Source: Trujillonella endophytica
Lineage (GTDB): Bacteria; Actinomycetota; Actinomycetes; Mycobacteriales; Geodermatophilaceae
Reading direction: 5' to 3'
Length of the DNA: 64,000 nt
Assembly: GCF_019799905.1 (NCBI RefSeq)
Contig: NZ_JABGCI010000005.1
Location: forward strand, 186,001 to 250,000
The stretch's first letter is position 1. Every line of letters begins with the position of its first letter. Below are positions 24,870-34,882 of this stretch, piece by piece. Position numbers and translations under genes: made by a program. A model generated the notes under the pieces. The model ran no database searches and was not told the DNA's origin. It saw nothing but the letters and a program-made list of their open reading frames with translations.

Positions 24870-26015
24870 ATGCCGCACGGCACGGTCACGTGGTTCAACG
24901 CCGAGAAGGGCTTCGGGTTCATCGCACCCGAGGACGGTGGGGACGACGTGTTCGTCCACTTCTCGGCCATCGAGGAGTCGGGCGGGTTCCGCAGCCTCGA
25001 CGAGGGCGAGCGGGTGGAGTACGAGGCGAGCCAGGGCCAGCGCGGGTTGCAGGCCGACCGCGTCCGCTCGCTGGGCGGTGGCGGAGGCCGACCCGCGGCC
25101 GACCGCGGCGACCGCCGGGACGACCGCCGGGACCGGGGTGCCCGCGGGGCCGGAGGCGGCACCGGTGGCCGCGCGCAGGGCACCGTGGCCCGCTTCAACG
25201 CCGAGAAGGGCTTCGGGTTCATCGAGCCCGACGACGGCAGCGACGACGTGTTCGTGCACTTCTCGGCCATCGACTCCGACGGCTACCGCGAGCTCGAGGA
25301 GGGCCAGCGCGTCGAGTACGACGCCGTCCGCGGCCAGCGCGGCATGCAGGCCGAGGGCGTGCGCGTCATCGGCGGCGGTGGCGGCCGGGACGGCCGGCCC
25401 GAGCGCGGTGGGCGCCCCGAGCGCGGTGGGCGCCCCGAGTCCGGCGGCCGGAGCTCCGGCGGCGGCGGCGGGCGGACGCAGGGCACCGTGGCCCGCTTCA
25501 ACGCCGAGAAGGGCTTCGGCTTCATCCAGCCGGACGACGGCGGGGAGGACGTGTTCGTGCACTTCTCGGCCATCGACTCCGACGGATACCGGGAGCTCGA
25601 GGAGGGCCAGCGCGTCGAGTTCGACGCGGTCCGCGGCCAGCGCGGCATGCAGGCCGAGGGCGTGCGCGTCGTCGGCGGAGGCGGCGGGGGTGGCCGGGGC
25701 GGGCGTCCGGAGCGCGGCGGCTTCGACCGCGGCGGCTCGGACCGGCCGGCCCGTGGCCGTGACGAGCGCCCGGCGCGGCGCCCCTCGGGCGGCGGCGGGA
25801 GCGGTGGTCGCGGTCAGGGCACCGTGAACTGGTTCAACCCGGAGAAGGGGTTCGGCTTCATCACCCCCGACGACGGCGGGGACGACGTCTTCGTGCACTT
25901 CTCCGCCATCCCGGACCGCGGCGGCTACCGCGAGCTCCAGGAGGGGCAGCGGGTCGAGTTCGAGGCCAGCCGGGGCCAGCGCGGCATGCAGGCCGACTCG
26001 GTCGACCCGCTCTAA
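24870..26015 (+). CDS. Four-domain cold-shock (CSD) RNA-binding protein
   Basis: A 381-residue protein made of four complete CspA-type domains at residues 1-66, 103-167, 204-268 and 317-380. Each has RNP1 KGFGFI and RNP2 VFVHFSAI. Linkers are 35-50 residues of Gly/Arg/Asp ([18 protein letters not shown]), RGG-like and expected to be disordered. Single-domain Csp proteins of about 67 residues are the norm. Domains 2 and 3 are nearly identical in protein and DNA and replace the first aromatic (TWF to ARF); 1 and 4 keep the Trp. It probably acts as a multivalent RNA chaperone. GGAGAGCAGGAG precedes the ATG. The TAA shares two bases with the stop codon of the convergent ATPase. Confidence 0.93.
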   Translation: MPHGTVTWFNAEKGFGFIAPEDGGDDVFVHFSAIEESGGFRSLDEGERVEYEASQGQRGLQADRVRSLGGGGGRPAADRGDRRDDRRDRGARGAGGGTGGRAQGTVARFNAEKGFGFIEPDDGSDDVFVHFSAIDSDGYRELEEGQRVEYDAVRGQRGMQAEGVRVIGGGGGRDGRPERGGRPERGGRPESGGRSSGGGGGRTQGTVARFNAEKGFGFIQPDDGGEDVFVHFSAIDSDGYRELEEGQRVEFDAVRGQRGMQAEGVRVVGGGGGGGRGGRPERGGFDRGGSDRPARGRDERPARRPSGGGGSGGRGQGTVNWFNPEKGFGFITPDDGGDDVFVHFSAIPDRGGYRELQEGQRVEFEASRGQRGMQADSVDPL

Positions 26016-29000
26016 GCCGGTCCGTGGCCGGTCCGCAGCGCGGGCACCCACCTCGGCACCAGCTCGGCGGTCGCCGTCCCGGCGGCCGCCGAGGCCAGGA
26101 CCGCGCCCCAGGCGAACGGGTCCAGGGGGGTGCAGCCGAAGAACTGGCTGAGCCCGGGCGTCTGGACGACGGTCACGAGGACGGCGAGCGAGCCGGCGGT
26201 GGTGGCCAGCACCAGCGGGCTGCGCCGGCCCGACCACGCCGTCTGCCCGAGCTGGGTGGTGATGAGGGCCGCGAGCCCCATCGTGCCGGCGCGGCCGCGG
26301 AACCCCGTGACCCGTCCGACGGCCCACGCCCCCGTCGCGCCGACCGTGGTCGCCGCGCCGCGGAGCAGCACCGCCCGGCGGACCTGCTCGGTGAACCCGC
26401 GGTGCGGGCCGGCGGCGAGCACGGCCGCGAGCGGGTGCCCGGCCAGGGGTCCCTCGCCCTCCTCGGTGGCCCGGCGGGGTGCGGCGACGGCGACCGCCAG
26501 CGCCGGGAACATGTCGGTGAGCAGGTTGACCAGCAGCAGCTGACGGGTGCCCAGCGGCGAGCGGCCGCCGATCGCCGTCCCCAGGACGGTGAAGGCGATC
26601 TCCCCGGCGTTGCCGCCCACCAGCACCGACACCGCCTCGCGCACCCGCCCCCACATCGCCCGGCCCTCGGCGATGGCGTCGACCAGCCGGGTGAGGTCGG
26701 CGTCGGTGAGGACCAGGTCCGCGGCGGTGCGCGCAGCCGGCGACTCGGCGCCGGCCACGCCGACCCCGACGTCGGCGAGCCGGATCGCCGCGGCGTCGTT
26801 CACCCCGTCGCCGGTCATCGCGAGGGTGGCACCGGCGCCGCGCAGGGCGGAGACCAGCGTGACCTTCTGCTCCGGCGAGAGCCGGGCGAACACGGCCGAC
26901 TCGCGGACCAGCCGCCGGCGCTCCTCGTCCGACGCCTTGGCCAGCTGGGCGCCCGTGACCACCCGGTGGGCGTCCGGCACGCCGGCCTGCTCCGCGATCG
27001 CCGCCGCCGTCTCGGGGTGGTCGCCGGTGGCGACCAGCACCCGGACGCCGGCCGCGCGCAGCTGCGCGACCGCGGCGGCGCTGGACTCGCGCACGGTGTC
27101 GGCCAGCCCGACCAGGCCGCGCACGGTGAGGTCGCGGGCCGCCTCGGCCAGGTCGTCGGGGACGCCGTCGACCGCGCGGTCGGCGACGAGCAGCACCCGC
27201 AGGCCCTCACCGGCCAGCTCCTCGACCCGCTCGCGCACGCCCTCGCATCCCCCGCAGCGGCGCAGCACCACCTCGGGGGCGCCCTTCACGACCAGCCGGC
27301 CCTCGCGGACGGCGGCGGAGAACCCGCGGCCGCCGGCGAAGGGCAGCGCGGCGTCGGGGTCGCCGTCGGGGGCCAGCTGTCGCTCGGCAGCGCCCTCGGC
27401 CACCGCGCGGTCGGTCTCGTGCGCCTCCTCCTCCCCGGGCGGGACGGCGCCGGCGGCCAGCCGCAGGACGTCGTCGTCGGCCGCCCCGTCCAGCCCGACC
27501 ACCCGCACCAGCCGCAGCCGGTTCTCCGTCAGCGTGCCGGTCTTGTCGAAGCAGACGGTGTCGACGCGGCCCAGGGCCTCGAGCACCCGGGCGCTGCGCA
27601 CCACCGCGCCCCGGCCGGAGAGCCGGCGGGCCGCCGCCTGCTGCGCGACCGTGGCCACCAGAGGCAGCCCCTCGGGCACCGCGGCGACGGCGATGGCCAG
27701 CCCCGCGGACACCGACTCGCGCAGCGGCCGGCCCCAGAGCACCGACAGCCCGGTGACCACGCCGCCGCCGGCCAGCGTCCAGGGCAGCACCGAGCGGGTG
27801 AGCTCGCCGAGCCGCGCCTGCACCCCGGCGGGGGGCGCCGCTCCCCCGGCCGCGCGCGCCGCCCGGCCGGCCTGCGTGGCGGCCCCGACGGCGACGACGA
27901 CGGCACGGCCGTGGCCGGCGACCACGGTGGTGCCGTCGAAGAGCATCCCGGTGCGGTCGGCGACGTCGGCCCCCGGCGTCGGGTCGACGGACTTGGTCAC
28001 CGCCAGCGACTCGCCGGTCAGGTTGGACTCGTCGACCTCGAGGTCCTCGGCCGCCAGCAGCCGGGCGTCGGCCGCGACGACGTCACCGGGCTCGACGAGG
28101 ACGACGTCCCCCGGGCGCAGCGCGCTGCCGGGCACCTCCTCGGCGCCGCCGTCGGTCTCCCGGCGCGCGCAGACGTCCTGCTCCAGCAGCAGCGACTCGA
28201 GCGCGGTCTCGGCACGCAGCCGCTGCAGGCCCGACAGCAGCGCGTTCCCGACGGTGACGCTGCCGACCAGGATCGCGTCGGTGGCCTCGCCGAGGACCGC
28301 CGTCGCGGCGGCGCCGGTGGCCAGCACCGGGGTGAGCGGGTCGGCCAGCTCGGCGACGACGGTGCGCCCGTACCGCAGCGGCGTCCGGACGACGGGGACG
28401 GCGGCGACGCGGCCGGCGAGCGCGCGTACCCGGGAGGGCCGGCCGTCCGCCGCGAACTCCGTGCCGGCCAGCCGGCGCAGCACCTCGTCGCCGTCGAGCG
28501 CGTGCCAGGGGGTGTGCACGGTGGGCGGCGGAGCCGGCCGGCGCGCGGACCGCACCGCGGTGACGCCGCCGTCGGTCATCGTCCACAGCGTCGCCGACTT
28601 GCCCGGGGTGGTGGCCCGCCGCTGGCCGGTGCGCCGCCCGCCGACCGACGCCAGGAGCCCGCCCAGCACGTTGCCCGAGATCGCCGTCTCCGTCGCGCGG
28701 CGGCTCAGCGCCCGGGCGTCGCGGCAGGCGGACACGATGCGGCAGGCGTCGGCGAGGCCCGGACCGGTCACCAGGTCCGCGCCCCACGCCGGGGCCCGCC
28801 CCTCCCGCACCGGGGCGACGGCGACGTCGGCGGCCTGCAGCGCCGGACCGTCGGTGGCCGACACGAGGAGCACCACCGCGCCGTCGTCCTGGAGCCGGCG
28901 GACGGTGTCCAGCAGCGGCTCGCCGGCCGGCGCGACCTCGTGCGCGGACTGGGCGATCTCGGCTGTGCCCGGGTCCTCGGGGAGGACGACGCGCAGGCCG

Positions 29001-30499
29001 GCGGTGGACGCGGCGTCGATCATGGCCTCGGCGTGCGGGTCGAGCTCGCGGGCGACGGTGACCCGGCCGACCCGGCGTCCGCCGACGGAGACGACGTGCC
29101 GGCCGAGGCGGGGCTCGCCGAGGCGGCGCAGGGTGCGGGTGGCGGCGGTCCAGACGGCGGCGTCGTCCCACCCCTGCGCCTCGGCGCTCGCCTCGACCAC
29201 CACGGGCGGACCGGTGCACAGCGCGCCGGGGTCGAGGACGGCGACGTCGACCCGGTCGAGCCGGCGGTAGGCGGAGGCGTCCATGGGCAGCACGCCGCGG
29301 CGGCACAGCAGCAGGTCGATGGTGTTGGCGAAGGACTCCCGACCGGAGGTCGCCGCCTTGGGGGTCAGCGCCTTGATCATGTCGGCCGAGCGGCCCGGGC
29401 TGCGGGTGAGCGGGAGGAGACCCAGGGCGCCGACGAGCGTGGTGGGGGCGAGCCGGTCGCGGTAGGTCTCGACCGGTCCGCGGGGCAGCGGGCGGGGCCG
29501 CGGGCCGGGCGGGGCGATCGGCGCCTGCGCGTCGTCCTCCGGCTCGGGGCGGCACAGCTCCGGCTCGCGGGCGCGCCACACCTGCCGCCTCGCGCGCACG
29601 GCGAGCGCCTCCTGCGCCGCCTGGGTGGCGTTGATCGCGGGCACGACCGGGCTCTGGGCCAGCGCGTGCAGCAGCGCTCCGGTCCCCGTCAGCGCGAGGT
29701 CGGCGCCGACGCGGCCGATCCGGTCGGTGAGGGCGGCGCGGACGCGGGGCTGGGACTCCAGCAGCGCGAGGACGAGGGTGGCGTGCCGGGTCAGCGCCGG
29801 GACCGGCAGCGCCTTGCCGAGCAGGGCGATGCCGACCGCCGCGGTGTCGACCGCGACCGTGGCGGCGGCGGCGAGCAGCGGCTCGAGGTCGGCGGGGTGG
29901 TCGGGGGCGTCGGGGAAGACGCGCGCGCCGCCGCGGGCCTGCTCGACGGCGGCGACGGCGCCGACGACGTCCTCGACCGACACCCGGCGGTCGTCGAAGG
30001 AGACCAGCACGCGGCCGACGACGTCGTTGACGGCGGCCCACTGCACGCCGTCCAGCCGCTCCAGGTGCCGGCGCAGGGCGGAGCGGACCTCGGGCGCCTC
30101 CTCGACCGACGGCGCGGCCAGCTCGACCTGCGCGTGCCCGTGGTCGGCCCAGATCCGGCGGGTCCGGCGGGCCAGCGGCGGCTGGAACAGGCTGCGGGCG
30201 GTCTCGCCGACGCCGCGGACGTGCCCGTCCGGGATCGGGTCGGCGCCGGTGACCACCGTGCCGACGGCGCGGACGACGGGGACGGCGGCGTCCCGGGCGA
30301 GGCCGACCGTGGCGCCGGCGGCGTCCGCTGCGGCGCGGGTCAGCCGGGTGGTCACGCGGGCCGGGCCGGTCAGCAACCCGACGGAGCCCACGGCCGGGAC
30401 GGCGGCCATCGTCGCCCCGGCGGCCACGGCCCGGGCCACACCGAGTGCCCCACCCGCCAGCGCACCGGGGAGGGCGACCGTTCTGCGCAGCAGTGCCAT
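26012..30499 (-). CDS. CtpI-like P-type cation ATPase with a degenerate second copy
   Basis: A 1495-residue membrane pump. The C-terminal half is an intact P-type ATPase: TGES near residue 830, phosphorylation motif [11 protein letters not shown] near 985, [12 protein letters not shown] near 1228, then six hydrophobic segments. The N-terminal half has an HMA-like fold ([19 protein letters not shown] near 155) and membrane segments. It also has what looks like a decayed ATPase core: [14 protein letters not shown] (near 422) in the DKTGT position and [15 protein letters not shown] (near 546) in the GDGxND position. The plan matches the ~1600-residue mycobacterial CtpI type; the transported ion is unknown. 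The ATG at 30499 starts a basic, amphipathic leader. Confidence 0.9.
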   Translation of the reverse strand: MALLRRTVALPGALAGGALGVARAVAAGATMAAVPAVGSVGLLTGPARVTTRLTRAAADAAGATVGLARDAAVPVVRAVGTVVTGADPIPDGHVRGVGETARSLFQPPLARRTRRIWADHGHAQVELAAPSVEEAPEVRSALRRHLERLDGVQWAAVNDVVGRVLVSFDDRRVSVEDVVGAVAAVEQARGGARVFPDAPDHPADLEPLLAAAATVAVDTAAVGIALLGKALPVPALTRHATLVLALLESQPRVRAALTDRIGRVGADLALTGTGALLHALAQSPVVPAINATQAAQEALAVRARRQVWRAREPELCRPEPEDDAQAPIAPPGPRPRPLPRGPVETYRDRLAPTTLVGALGLLPLTRSPGRSADMIKALTPKAATSGRESFANTIDLLLCRRGVLPMDASAYRRLDRVDVAVLDPGALCTGPPVVVEASAEAQGWDDAAVWTAATRTLRRLGEPRLGRHVVSVGGRRVGRVTVARELDPHAEAMIDAASTAGLRVVLPEDPGTAEIAQSAHEVAPAGEPLLDTVRRLQDDGAVVLLVSATDGPALQAADVAVAPVREGRAPAWGADLVTGPGLADACRIVSACRDARALSRRATETAISGNVLGGLLASVGGRRTGQRRATTPGKSATLWTMTDGGVTAVRSARRPAPPPTVHTPWHALDGDEVLRRLAGTEFAADGRPSRVRALAGRVAAVPVVRTPLRYGRTVVAELADPLTPVLATGAAATAVLGEATDAILVGSVTVGNALLSGLQRLRAETALESLLLEQDVCARRETDGGAEEVPGSALRPGDVVLVEPGDVVAADARLLAAEDLEVDESNLTGESLAVTKSVDPTPGADVADRTGMLFDGTTVVAGHGRAVVVAVGAATQAGRAARAAGGAAPPAGVQARLGELTRSVLPWTLAGGGVVTGLSVLWGRPLRESVSAGLAIAVAAVPEGLPLVATVAQQAAARRLSGRGAVVRSARVLEALGRVDTVCFDKTGTLTENRLRLVRVVGLDGAADDDVLRLAAGAVPPGEEEAHETDRAVAEGAAERQLAPDGDPDAALPFAGGRGFSAAVREGRLVVKGAPEVVLRRCGGCEGVRERVEELAGEGLRVLLVADRAVDGVPDDLAEAARDLTVRGLVGLADTVRESSAAAVAQLRAAGVRVLVATGDHPETAAAIAEQAGVPDAHRVVTGAQLAKASDEERRRLVRESAVFARLSPEQKVTLVSALRGAGATLAMTGDGVNDAAAIRLADVGVGVAGAESPAARTAADLVLTDADLTRLVDAIAEGRAMWGRVREAVSVLVGGNAGEIAFTVLGTAIGGRSPLGTRQLLLVNLLTDMFPALAVAVAAPRRATEEGEGPLAGHPLAAVLAAGPHRGFTEQVRRAVLLRGAATTVGATGAWAVGRVTGFRGRAGTMGLAALITTQLGQTAWSGRRSPLVLATTAGSLAVLVTVVQTPGLSQFFGCTPLDPFAWGAVLASAAAGTATAELVPRWVPALRTGHGPA

Positions 30500-30580
30500 G
30501 AGGACCCGTCCCGGGGGTCGAACGTGTACCGGAACGCTACGCCCGCCCGGGCTCCCCGGCCTCCCGACGACGCGTCCCGC

Positions 30581-30650
30581 GCATTGCCGGTGTTCCTCGC
30601 GCCTCGCGGGCGCTGCAGGACCGGCGAGGCGCGGGGAACACCCGCGATGC
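30581..30650. repeat. Long intergenic inverted repeat
   Basis: Arms 30581-30607 and 30624-30650 (27 bases each) pair with three mismatches around a 16-base loop. It sits in the divergent gap between the ATPase and the CrtA-like gene. In RNA it would form a very stable stem from either strand. Confidence 0.85.
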
Positions 30651-30777
30651 AGGTCCCACGATGGTCGCGCCTTCGCTCCCGCGGTCGCGGCGCAGCACGA
30701 AGCGGGTCGCAGGTCCACGGTCACCCGGACGACGACGACCCGCCGCCCTCCTGACCGATTCGGGGAGGATCGACGGC

Positions 30778-31485
30778 GTGCCCGACCACCCCGCCACCCC
30801 GCTGGTCACCCTGCACCTGTGGGGTGTGTCCGGCGCGGGCGTCCCACGGGCGGTCGGGCACATGGCCGCCGACCGCCTCCGGCTGCGCCGGACATCGGGG
30901 CTGCGGTTCGCCAAGCTCCTCGGCACCGGCAGCGGGCGCACCTTCACGGTCCGCGACGCCGACCCGCACCGCTGGGGCCTGCTCGCGGTGTGGGACGACG
31001 AGGCGGCCGCCGACGCAGCGGAGGGAGGGCCGGTCGTCGCCGGCTGGCGGGGCTTCGCCGACGAGGAGTGGTCGGCCCGGCTCCGGCCGCTCACCGCGCG
31101 CGGCCTCTGGTCCCGGCGCGAGCCGTTCGGCCGGCCGACGCCGTCCCGCTGGGAGGGCCCGGTCGCGGCGGTCACCCGCGCCCGGCTGGTGACGCGCAAG
31201 GCGGTGCGCTTCTGGTCCGCCGTCCCCCCGGTCTCGGCGGACCTGCACCGCTCCCCCGGGCTGCGCATGGCCCTGGGCATCGGCGAGGCGCCGCTCGGGC
31301 TGCAGGGCACCTTCAGCGTCTGGGACTCCGGTGCCGCCCTCAACGCCTTCGCCTACGACCGGGCCCCGCACGCCGCCGTCGTCGAGCGCACGGCCCGGGA
31401 GGGCTGGTACGCCGAGGAGCTGTTCGCCCGCCTCGCCGTCCTGTCCACCACCGGCACGCTCGACGGCCGGGACCCGCTGACCTGA
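30778..31485 (+). CDS. CrtA-like (spheroidene monooxygenase-type) protein
   Basis: A 235-residue protein. LVTLHLWGVSGAGVPRAVGHMA, then GLRFAKLLGTGSGRTFTVRDADPHRWGLLAVWD, matches proteins annotated as spheroidene monooxygenase. That family oxidises carotenoids in purple bacteria; actinobacterial members are stand-alone, and their substrate is uncertain. No carotenoid genes are nearby. The C-terminal half has a second similar block (LRMALGIGEAPLGLQGTFSVWD), so the protein is a tandem ferredoxin-like dimer. GTG 30778 is preceded by GGGAGGA; the longer frame upstream overlaps the hairpin region. Confidence 0.75.
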   Translation: MPDHPATPLVTLHLWGVSGAGVPRAVGHMAADRLRLRRTSGLRFAKLLGTGSGRTFTVRDADPHRWGLLAVWDDEAAADAAEGGPVVAGWRGFADEEWSARLRPLTARGLWSRREPFGRPTPSRWEGPVAAVTRARLVTRKAVRFWSAVPPVSADLHRSPGLRMALGIGEAPLGLQGTFSVWDSGAALNAFAYDRAPHAAVVERTAREGWYAEELFARLAVLSTTGTLDGRDPLT

Positions 31486-31494
31486 CGGCCGCGC

Positions 31495-32502
31495 TCAGCC
31501 CGCGAAGGTGAGCACCTCGGCGACCGGACGGCGGTTGGTCGACGGCGTGCGGTCGCTGCTCGGATAGCCCAGCCGCAGCAGCATCTGCGCGTGCCCGACC
31601 AGCGACAGCCGGCTGCGCAGCTGCGCGCGGGTCGCCGGCCAGTCCAGCGCCTGGGTCAGCGGGGAGGCGGCGAGACCGGCGACGGTGGCCCGCAGCAGCA
31701 CCTGGCCCAGCGCCCGGCCGGCGGTCAGCCAGGCCACGGCGTCGTCGTTGTCGGTGCCCATCAGCACGACCGCCGGCCGCTCGACCGCCGGTGGCGGGGC
31801 GTCGGGGTCCTCGGGGTTGTGGAACGGCGACCGGTCGGCCGGCCGCGAGCCGACGACGAAGTCGCGGACCAGCCAGTTCGACGGGCGGGTGGCCGGGTCC
31901 TCCTCGGGCACCGCGGCCACCGGGATCCCGTCGACCGCGGCCGGGTCGGTGCGCAGCCACTGCTGCAGTTCGGCGACGTACTCCGGCTCGCCCTGCTCCA
32001 GCTCCTCGGCCCGGGCGAGCAGGAACGCGGTGGCGACCTCCTCGTCGGACTCGGTGATCGGCTCGAGCCACACCGAGAAGGTGCCGGCGGCGCGCTGCAG
32101 GTCGTCGACCACCTCGGCCGGCACGGCCTGCGGCTGGAACGGCGCCCGCTCGGTGTGCCGGCTGGCGATGGCCGCCCCCAGCGCGCGGTCGGCCTCGCTC
32201 ACCTCGCGTGGGCCGGTCACCGTCAACGTCGCCATCAGGTCGCCGTCCGCCGGGTCCGGCTGCAGCTCCACCGCCACCTCGGACCCGGCGGCCCGCAGCG
32301 CGACCAGGGCGAACTCCACCGCCACCCCGCAGCTGATCACCCGCTGCCGGCCCGAGCGGTCCAGCGCGTGCAGTGCCCGCGAGGGATCGGTGCGCACGTC
32401 GAGACGGTCCCCCGTCACCGTGAACGACCAGGGCTGCGTGTTGTGGATCGACGGCGCGCGCGTCGCGGCCTCCACGACACGGCTCCACTGCTCCCGGTCC
32501 AC
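31495..32502 (-). CDS. Acg-type nitroreductase-family flavoprotein
   Basis: A 335-residue protein of the Acg family (two tandem nitroreductase folds), as in the mycobacterial dormancy protein Acg. The N-terminal ATRAPSIHNTQPWSF is the family signature, followed by SRHTERAPFQPQAVP and the C-terminal LGYPSSDRTPSTNRRPVAEVL. Acg proteins bind FMN but lack ordinary nitroreductase activity and are proposed to sequester flavin under stress. The GTG at 32502 has GAGGGGG upstream. It converges on the CrtA-like gene, and a transporter remnant follows to the right. Confidence 0.88.
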   Translation of the reverse strand: MDREQWSRVVEAATRAPSIHNTQPWSFTVTGDRLDVRTDPSRALHALDRSGRQRVISCGVAVEFALVALRAAGSEVAVELQPDPADGDLMATLTVTGPREVSEADRALGAAIASRHTERAPFQPQAVPAEVVDDLQRAAGTFSVWLEPITESDEEVATAFLLARAEELEQGEPEYVAELQQWLRTDPAAVDGIPVAAVPEEDPATRPSNWLVRDFVVGSRPADRSPFHNPEDPDAPPPAVERPAVVLMGTDNDDAVAWLTAGRALGQVLLRATVAGLAASPLTQALDWPATRAQLRSRLSLVGHAQMLLRLGYPSSDRTPSTNRRPVAEVLTFAG

Positions 32503-32674
32503 CGGCCCACCCCCTCGTCGCCCCGAGCGGGGCTCGCGTTCCTGCCGGGTCCTGCCTACCCCATGCCCGACGTCGCCACAGCGGCGCGGTCGGCGGCCTC
32601 GTCACGGAGCCGAGGTGGGAGCGACGTCACGACGCCATCCTGGTGCAGCCGCTGCATTCTTACAGTCGCTGCAC

Positions 32675-33192
32675 ATGCAGACCTCGTCCTCGCCGCCCAG
32701 AACAGCGTCTCGGCGGACGACATCGGCTCGGCGACGGCCACGAACAACTACTGCCGCGAGGTCGGCGCCACCCTCGGCGTCGCGGTGTTCGGCACGCTGT
32801 TCACCAGCCGGCTGGCCGAGAACCTCACCGGCGCGGTCGGCGGCAACGCCGAGCAGGCCGCCGCGGCCGGCATCACCTCGCCGGACACGCTCACCCCCGC
32901 CGCCGTCGAGCGGGCCGGTGAGCCGCTGCGTGGGGCGATCGTCGACGGCTACGCCGACGCCCTCGCCCCGGTCTTCGGCTACCTGCTGCCGTTCCTCGCG
33001 GTCGCGCTCGTGCTGGCGCTGGTGCTGAGGGAGATCCCGCTGTCCGACACCGCCGGCATGATCGCCCGCGGCGAGGCGGTCGGGTCCGAGGACGACCTGC
33101 CGGGCGCCGCCCCGGTCGCCACCACGCAGGCGGACGGCACGGAGGTCGTCGTCCTCCCGGGTGAGGTCGAGGTCGACGCCCAACGGGTCTGA
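32675..33192 (+). pseudogene. DHA2-type MFS transporter, C-terminal remnant
   Basis: Only the last ~170 codons of an EmrB/QacA (14-TM) permease remain. VLAAQNSVSADDIGSATATN, then REVGATLGVAVFGTLF, a helix LLPFLAVALVLALVLREIPL and the acidic tail are readable. At the 5' edge ATGCAGACC reads MQT in one frame, and the rest is in the next frame. One base is therefore missing there, and everything upstream of about 32675 is gone. The preceding 170 bases have only fragments (LVQPL). The remnant cannot transport anything. Confidence 0.8.
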
Positions 33193-33238
33193 GCGGAGGA
33201 GATCCGGAGGCGGAACGCCTCCGGATCCCCTCCGGTCG

Positions 33239-34177
33239 TCAGGGACCGAAGAACAGGCGGATCGCGGTGCCGGACGGCCCCGTCCGGACCGCGACGTCGT
33301 CGGCCATGCTCCACGCCAGCCACATCCCGTGCGGGCCGTCCTCGGAGTCGGGGGGCACGTACCCCTGCGTCTCGTCGGGGAGCCCCGGTCCGGTGTCGAA
33401 GACCTCGACGACGAACGTGTCGCCGTCCAGCCACATCGCCAGCTCGGCGAAGGCCGCGACGGACAGCGCGTTGAGGACCAGCTCGTGGCCGGCCAGGACG
33501 ACCTCGCCGAGGCGCGCCCGGCGGTCGTCCGGCACCGCCGCGCACATGAGCCGGCGCGCCTCCCACGGGGAGGTGACCACGTGGACGTCCGCGTCCGTCG
33601 GCCGCTCGGTCCACGCCGGCTGCACCGACCGGAGGAAGGCCGCCGGGTCCGCCTCGTACTCCGCCGACGGCACCGGCCCGCCGTCGCCCCAGCTGAGCGG
33701 ATGGGTGCGCGCCACCGTCGCCAGGACCTCGGGCGGCAGCCGCCGGCGGTCGTGCAGGCACAGGCTGTAGAAGGGCAGGGCGGCGAAGGTGCGGTTGACC
33801 ATCGCCTCGAAGCGGCTCCACACCCGCCCGTCCGCACGCCCGGCCCACACCGGCTCGGCGGCCAGCCGCCAACTCGGCGCCTCGGCGTGCAGCTCGCGCA
33901 ACTGCTGCTCGTAGGCCTGCAACGTGCGGTGGCCGCCCCGCCACCAGGTGTCCGCGGCGGCGAACACGGCGAGCCGGCCGAGGTCCGCGCCCAGGTGGGC
34001 GGCGAGGAGCGTGCGCACCCGCTCCCCGGCGACGACCAGCACCGGCTCGCCGCGGGAGAAGCCCTCGAGGACGAAGGGCACGACCCGGCGCACGACCTCC
34101 TGGTCGCTGGCGAAGACGAACCCCTCGTGGGCGAGGCGCGTGCCGTCCCAGTCGCCCGTCGGCCGGACCAGCGTCAT
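33239..34177 (-). CDS. RsbA-type anti-sigma regulator (MEDS + HATPase)
   Basis: A 312-residue cytoplasmic protein. The N-terminal MEDS sensory domain (about 1-160) has HEGFVFASDQEVVRRVVPFV and GEPVLVVAGERVRTLLAAHL, with a conserved LCLHD. The C-terminal GHKL ATPase-like domain carries the N-box ELVLNALSVAAFAELAMW and G1 DTGPGLPD. The phospho-accepting His region of sensor kinases is missing, which is why RsbA/RsbW-type serine kinase and anti-sigma activity fits better. It likely belongs to a sigma-B-like stress circuit, but no antagonist or sigma gene is adjacent. The ATG at 34177 starts a clean open frame. Confidence 0.85.
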   Translation of the reverse strand: MTLVRPTGDWDGTRLAHEGFVFASDQEVVRRVVPFVLEGFSRGEPVLVVAGERVRTLLAAHLGADLGRLAVFAAADTWWRGGHRTLQAYEQQLRELHAEAPSWRLAAEPVWAGRADGRVWSRFEAMVNRTFAALPFYSLCLHDRRRLPPEVLATVARTHPLSWGDGGPVPSAEYEADPAAFLRSVQPAWTERPTDADVHVVTSPWEARRLMCAAVPDDRRARLGEVVLAGHELVLNALSVAAFAELAMWLDGDTFVVEVFDTGPGLPDETQGYVPPDSEDGPHGMWLAWSMADDVAVRTGPSGTAIRLFFGP

Positions 34178-34552
34178 GCCGGCTCCACGACCCCGCGGCC
34201 CACCCCGGAGCGCCGGGTGGGCGCACCGACGGACGATCCGAGCCGACGGGGGGCCGTCATCTCCGGGACGCTACCCCGCACTCCCGGGGGGCGGCAGTAT
34301 CACGGACGAATTCGTCTCGCTGCCGCCGGACGGGGGCAGAGAGACCGGGAGGGGACGCCGGCGGAGGGGACCCGGAGCGTCCGCCGGGTCCCCCGCCGGT
34401 CACGCCGCCCGGGCCGAGGCGGCCATGAGCTCGCCGAGCATCGCGGGCGGCAGGCCCCCGCCCAGGTCGGTGGCGAACCGGCGCATCGACATGGAACCGA
34501 CCGACAGATCGAGGGGTCACGACGGCCGTTCCTCCGGCCGTGAGCGGGCCGG
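34178..34552. other. Intergenic region between RsbA-like and DUF202 genes
   Basis: A 375-base gap. On the minus strand 34400-34492 encodes a possible 30-residue peptide (MSMRRFATDLGGG... ending ASARAA). It has no ribosome site and may be the tail of a lost gene. Next to the DUF202 end is a hairpin (34522-34541). Otherwise I see nothing. Confidence 0.5.
34522..34541 (-). terminator. Hairpin after the DUF202 pair
   Basis: ACGGCCG (34522-34528) and CGGCCGT (34535-34541) pair perfectly around a 6-base loop, 12 bases past the stop codon of the last DUF202 gene. Confidence 0.55.
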
Positions 34553-34882
34553 TCAGCCGGTCGTCATGACGTACAGCCCCGCCAGCAGGCCGGTGAGTGC
34601 GGCCAGTCCCGCCAGCAGCGCGGTCGGGAGCCCGACCCCCGGCCCGTCCTGCCCCGGGGAGGAGGCCAGCGCCCGGCGAGCCGCCCGGTACCTCCGGGTC
34701 GCCGTCCACGACAGGAGGACGGCGACGACCGCGCCGGCCGCCACGAGGACGTAGGCCAGGGCCCCGGCGGCAGGGGCGGCGAGCCGGCCGGTCACGAGCG
34801 CCCCGGCTGCGACACCGAGGGCCGTCCGGCGCCAGGCCAGCGCCGTCCGCTCCGCCTGCGCCCCTGGCGGGAGCTCCGTCAC
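34553..34882 (-). CDS. DUF202 family membrane protein
   Basis: A 109-residue membrane protein with three hydrophobic segments. ERTALAWRRTALGVAAGALVTGR is the DUF202 opening (cytoplasmic helix then TM1), and LLAGLAALTGLLAGLYVMT is the last helix. Function unknown. Its GTG overlaps the end of the upstream DUF202/YidH-type gene by 4 bases; such pairs are common and probably form a complex. Confidence 0.88.
   Translation of the reverse strand: MTELPPGAQAERTALAWRRTALGVAAGALVTGRLAAPAAGALAYVLVAAGAVVAVLLSWTATRRYRAARRALASSPGQDGPGVGLPTALLAGLAALTGLLAGLYVMTTG

Noticed and set aside
26024..30754. A 1576-codon open frame on the + strand opposite the P-type ATPase
   Set aside because: It is a mirror of GC-biased codons: low-complexity Arg/Gly/His/Gln protein with no motifs, while the reverse strand has all P-type ATPase motifs.
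34400..34492. A 30-residue small protein gene
   Set aside because: No ribosome binding site and no recognisable feature; it could be chance or the tail of a lost gene.
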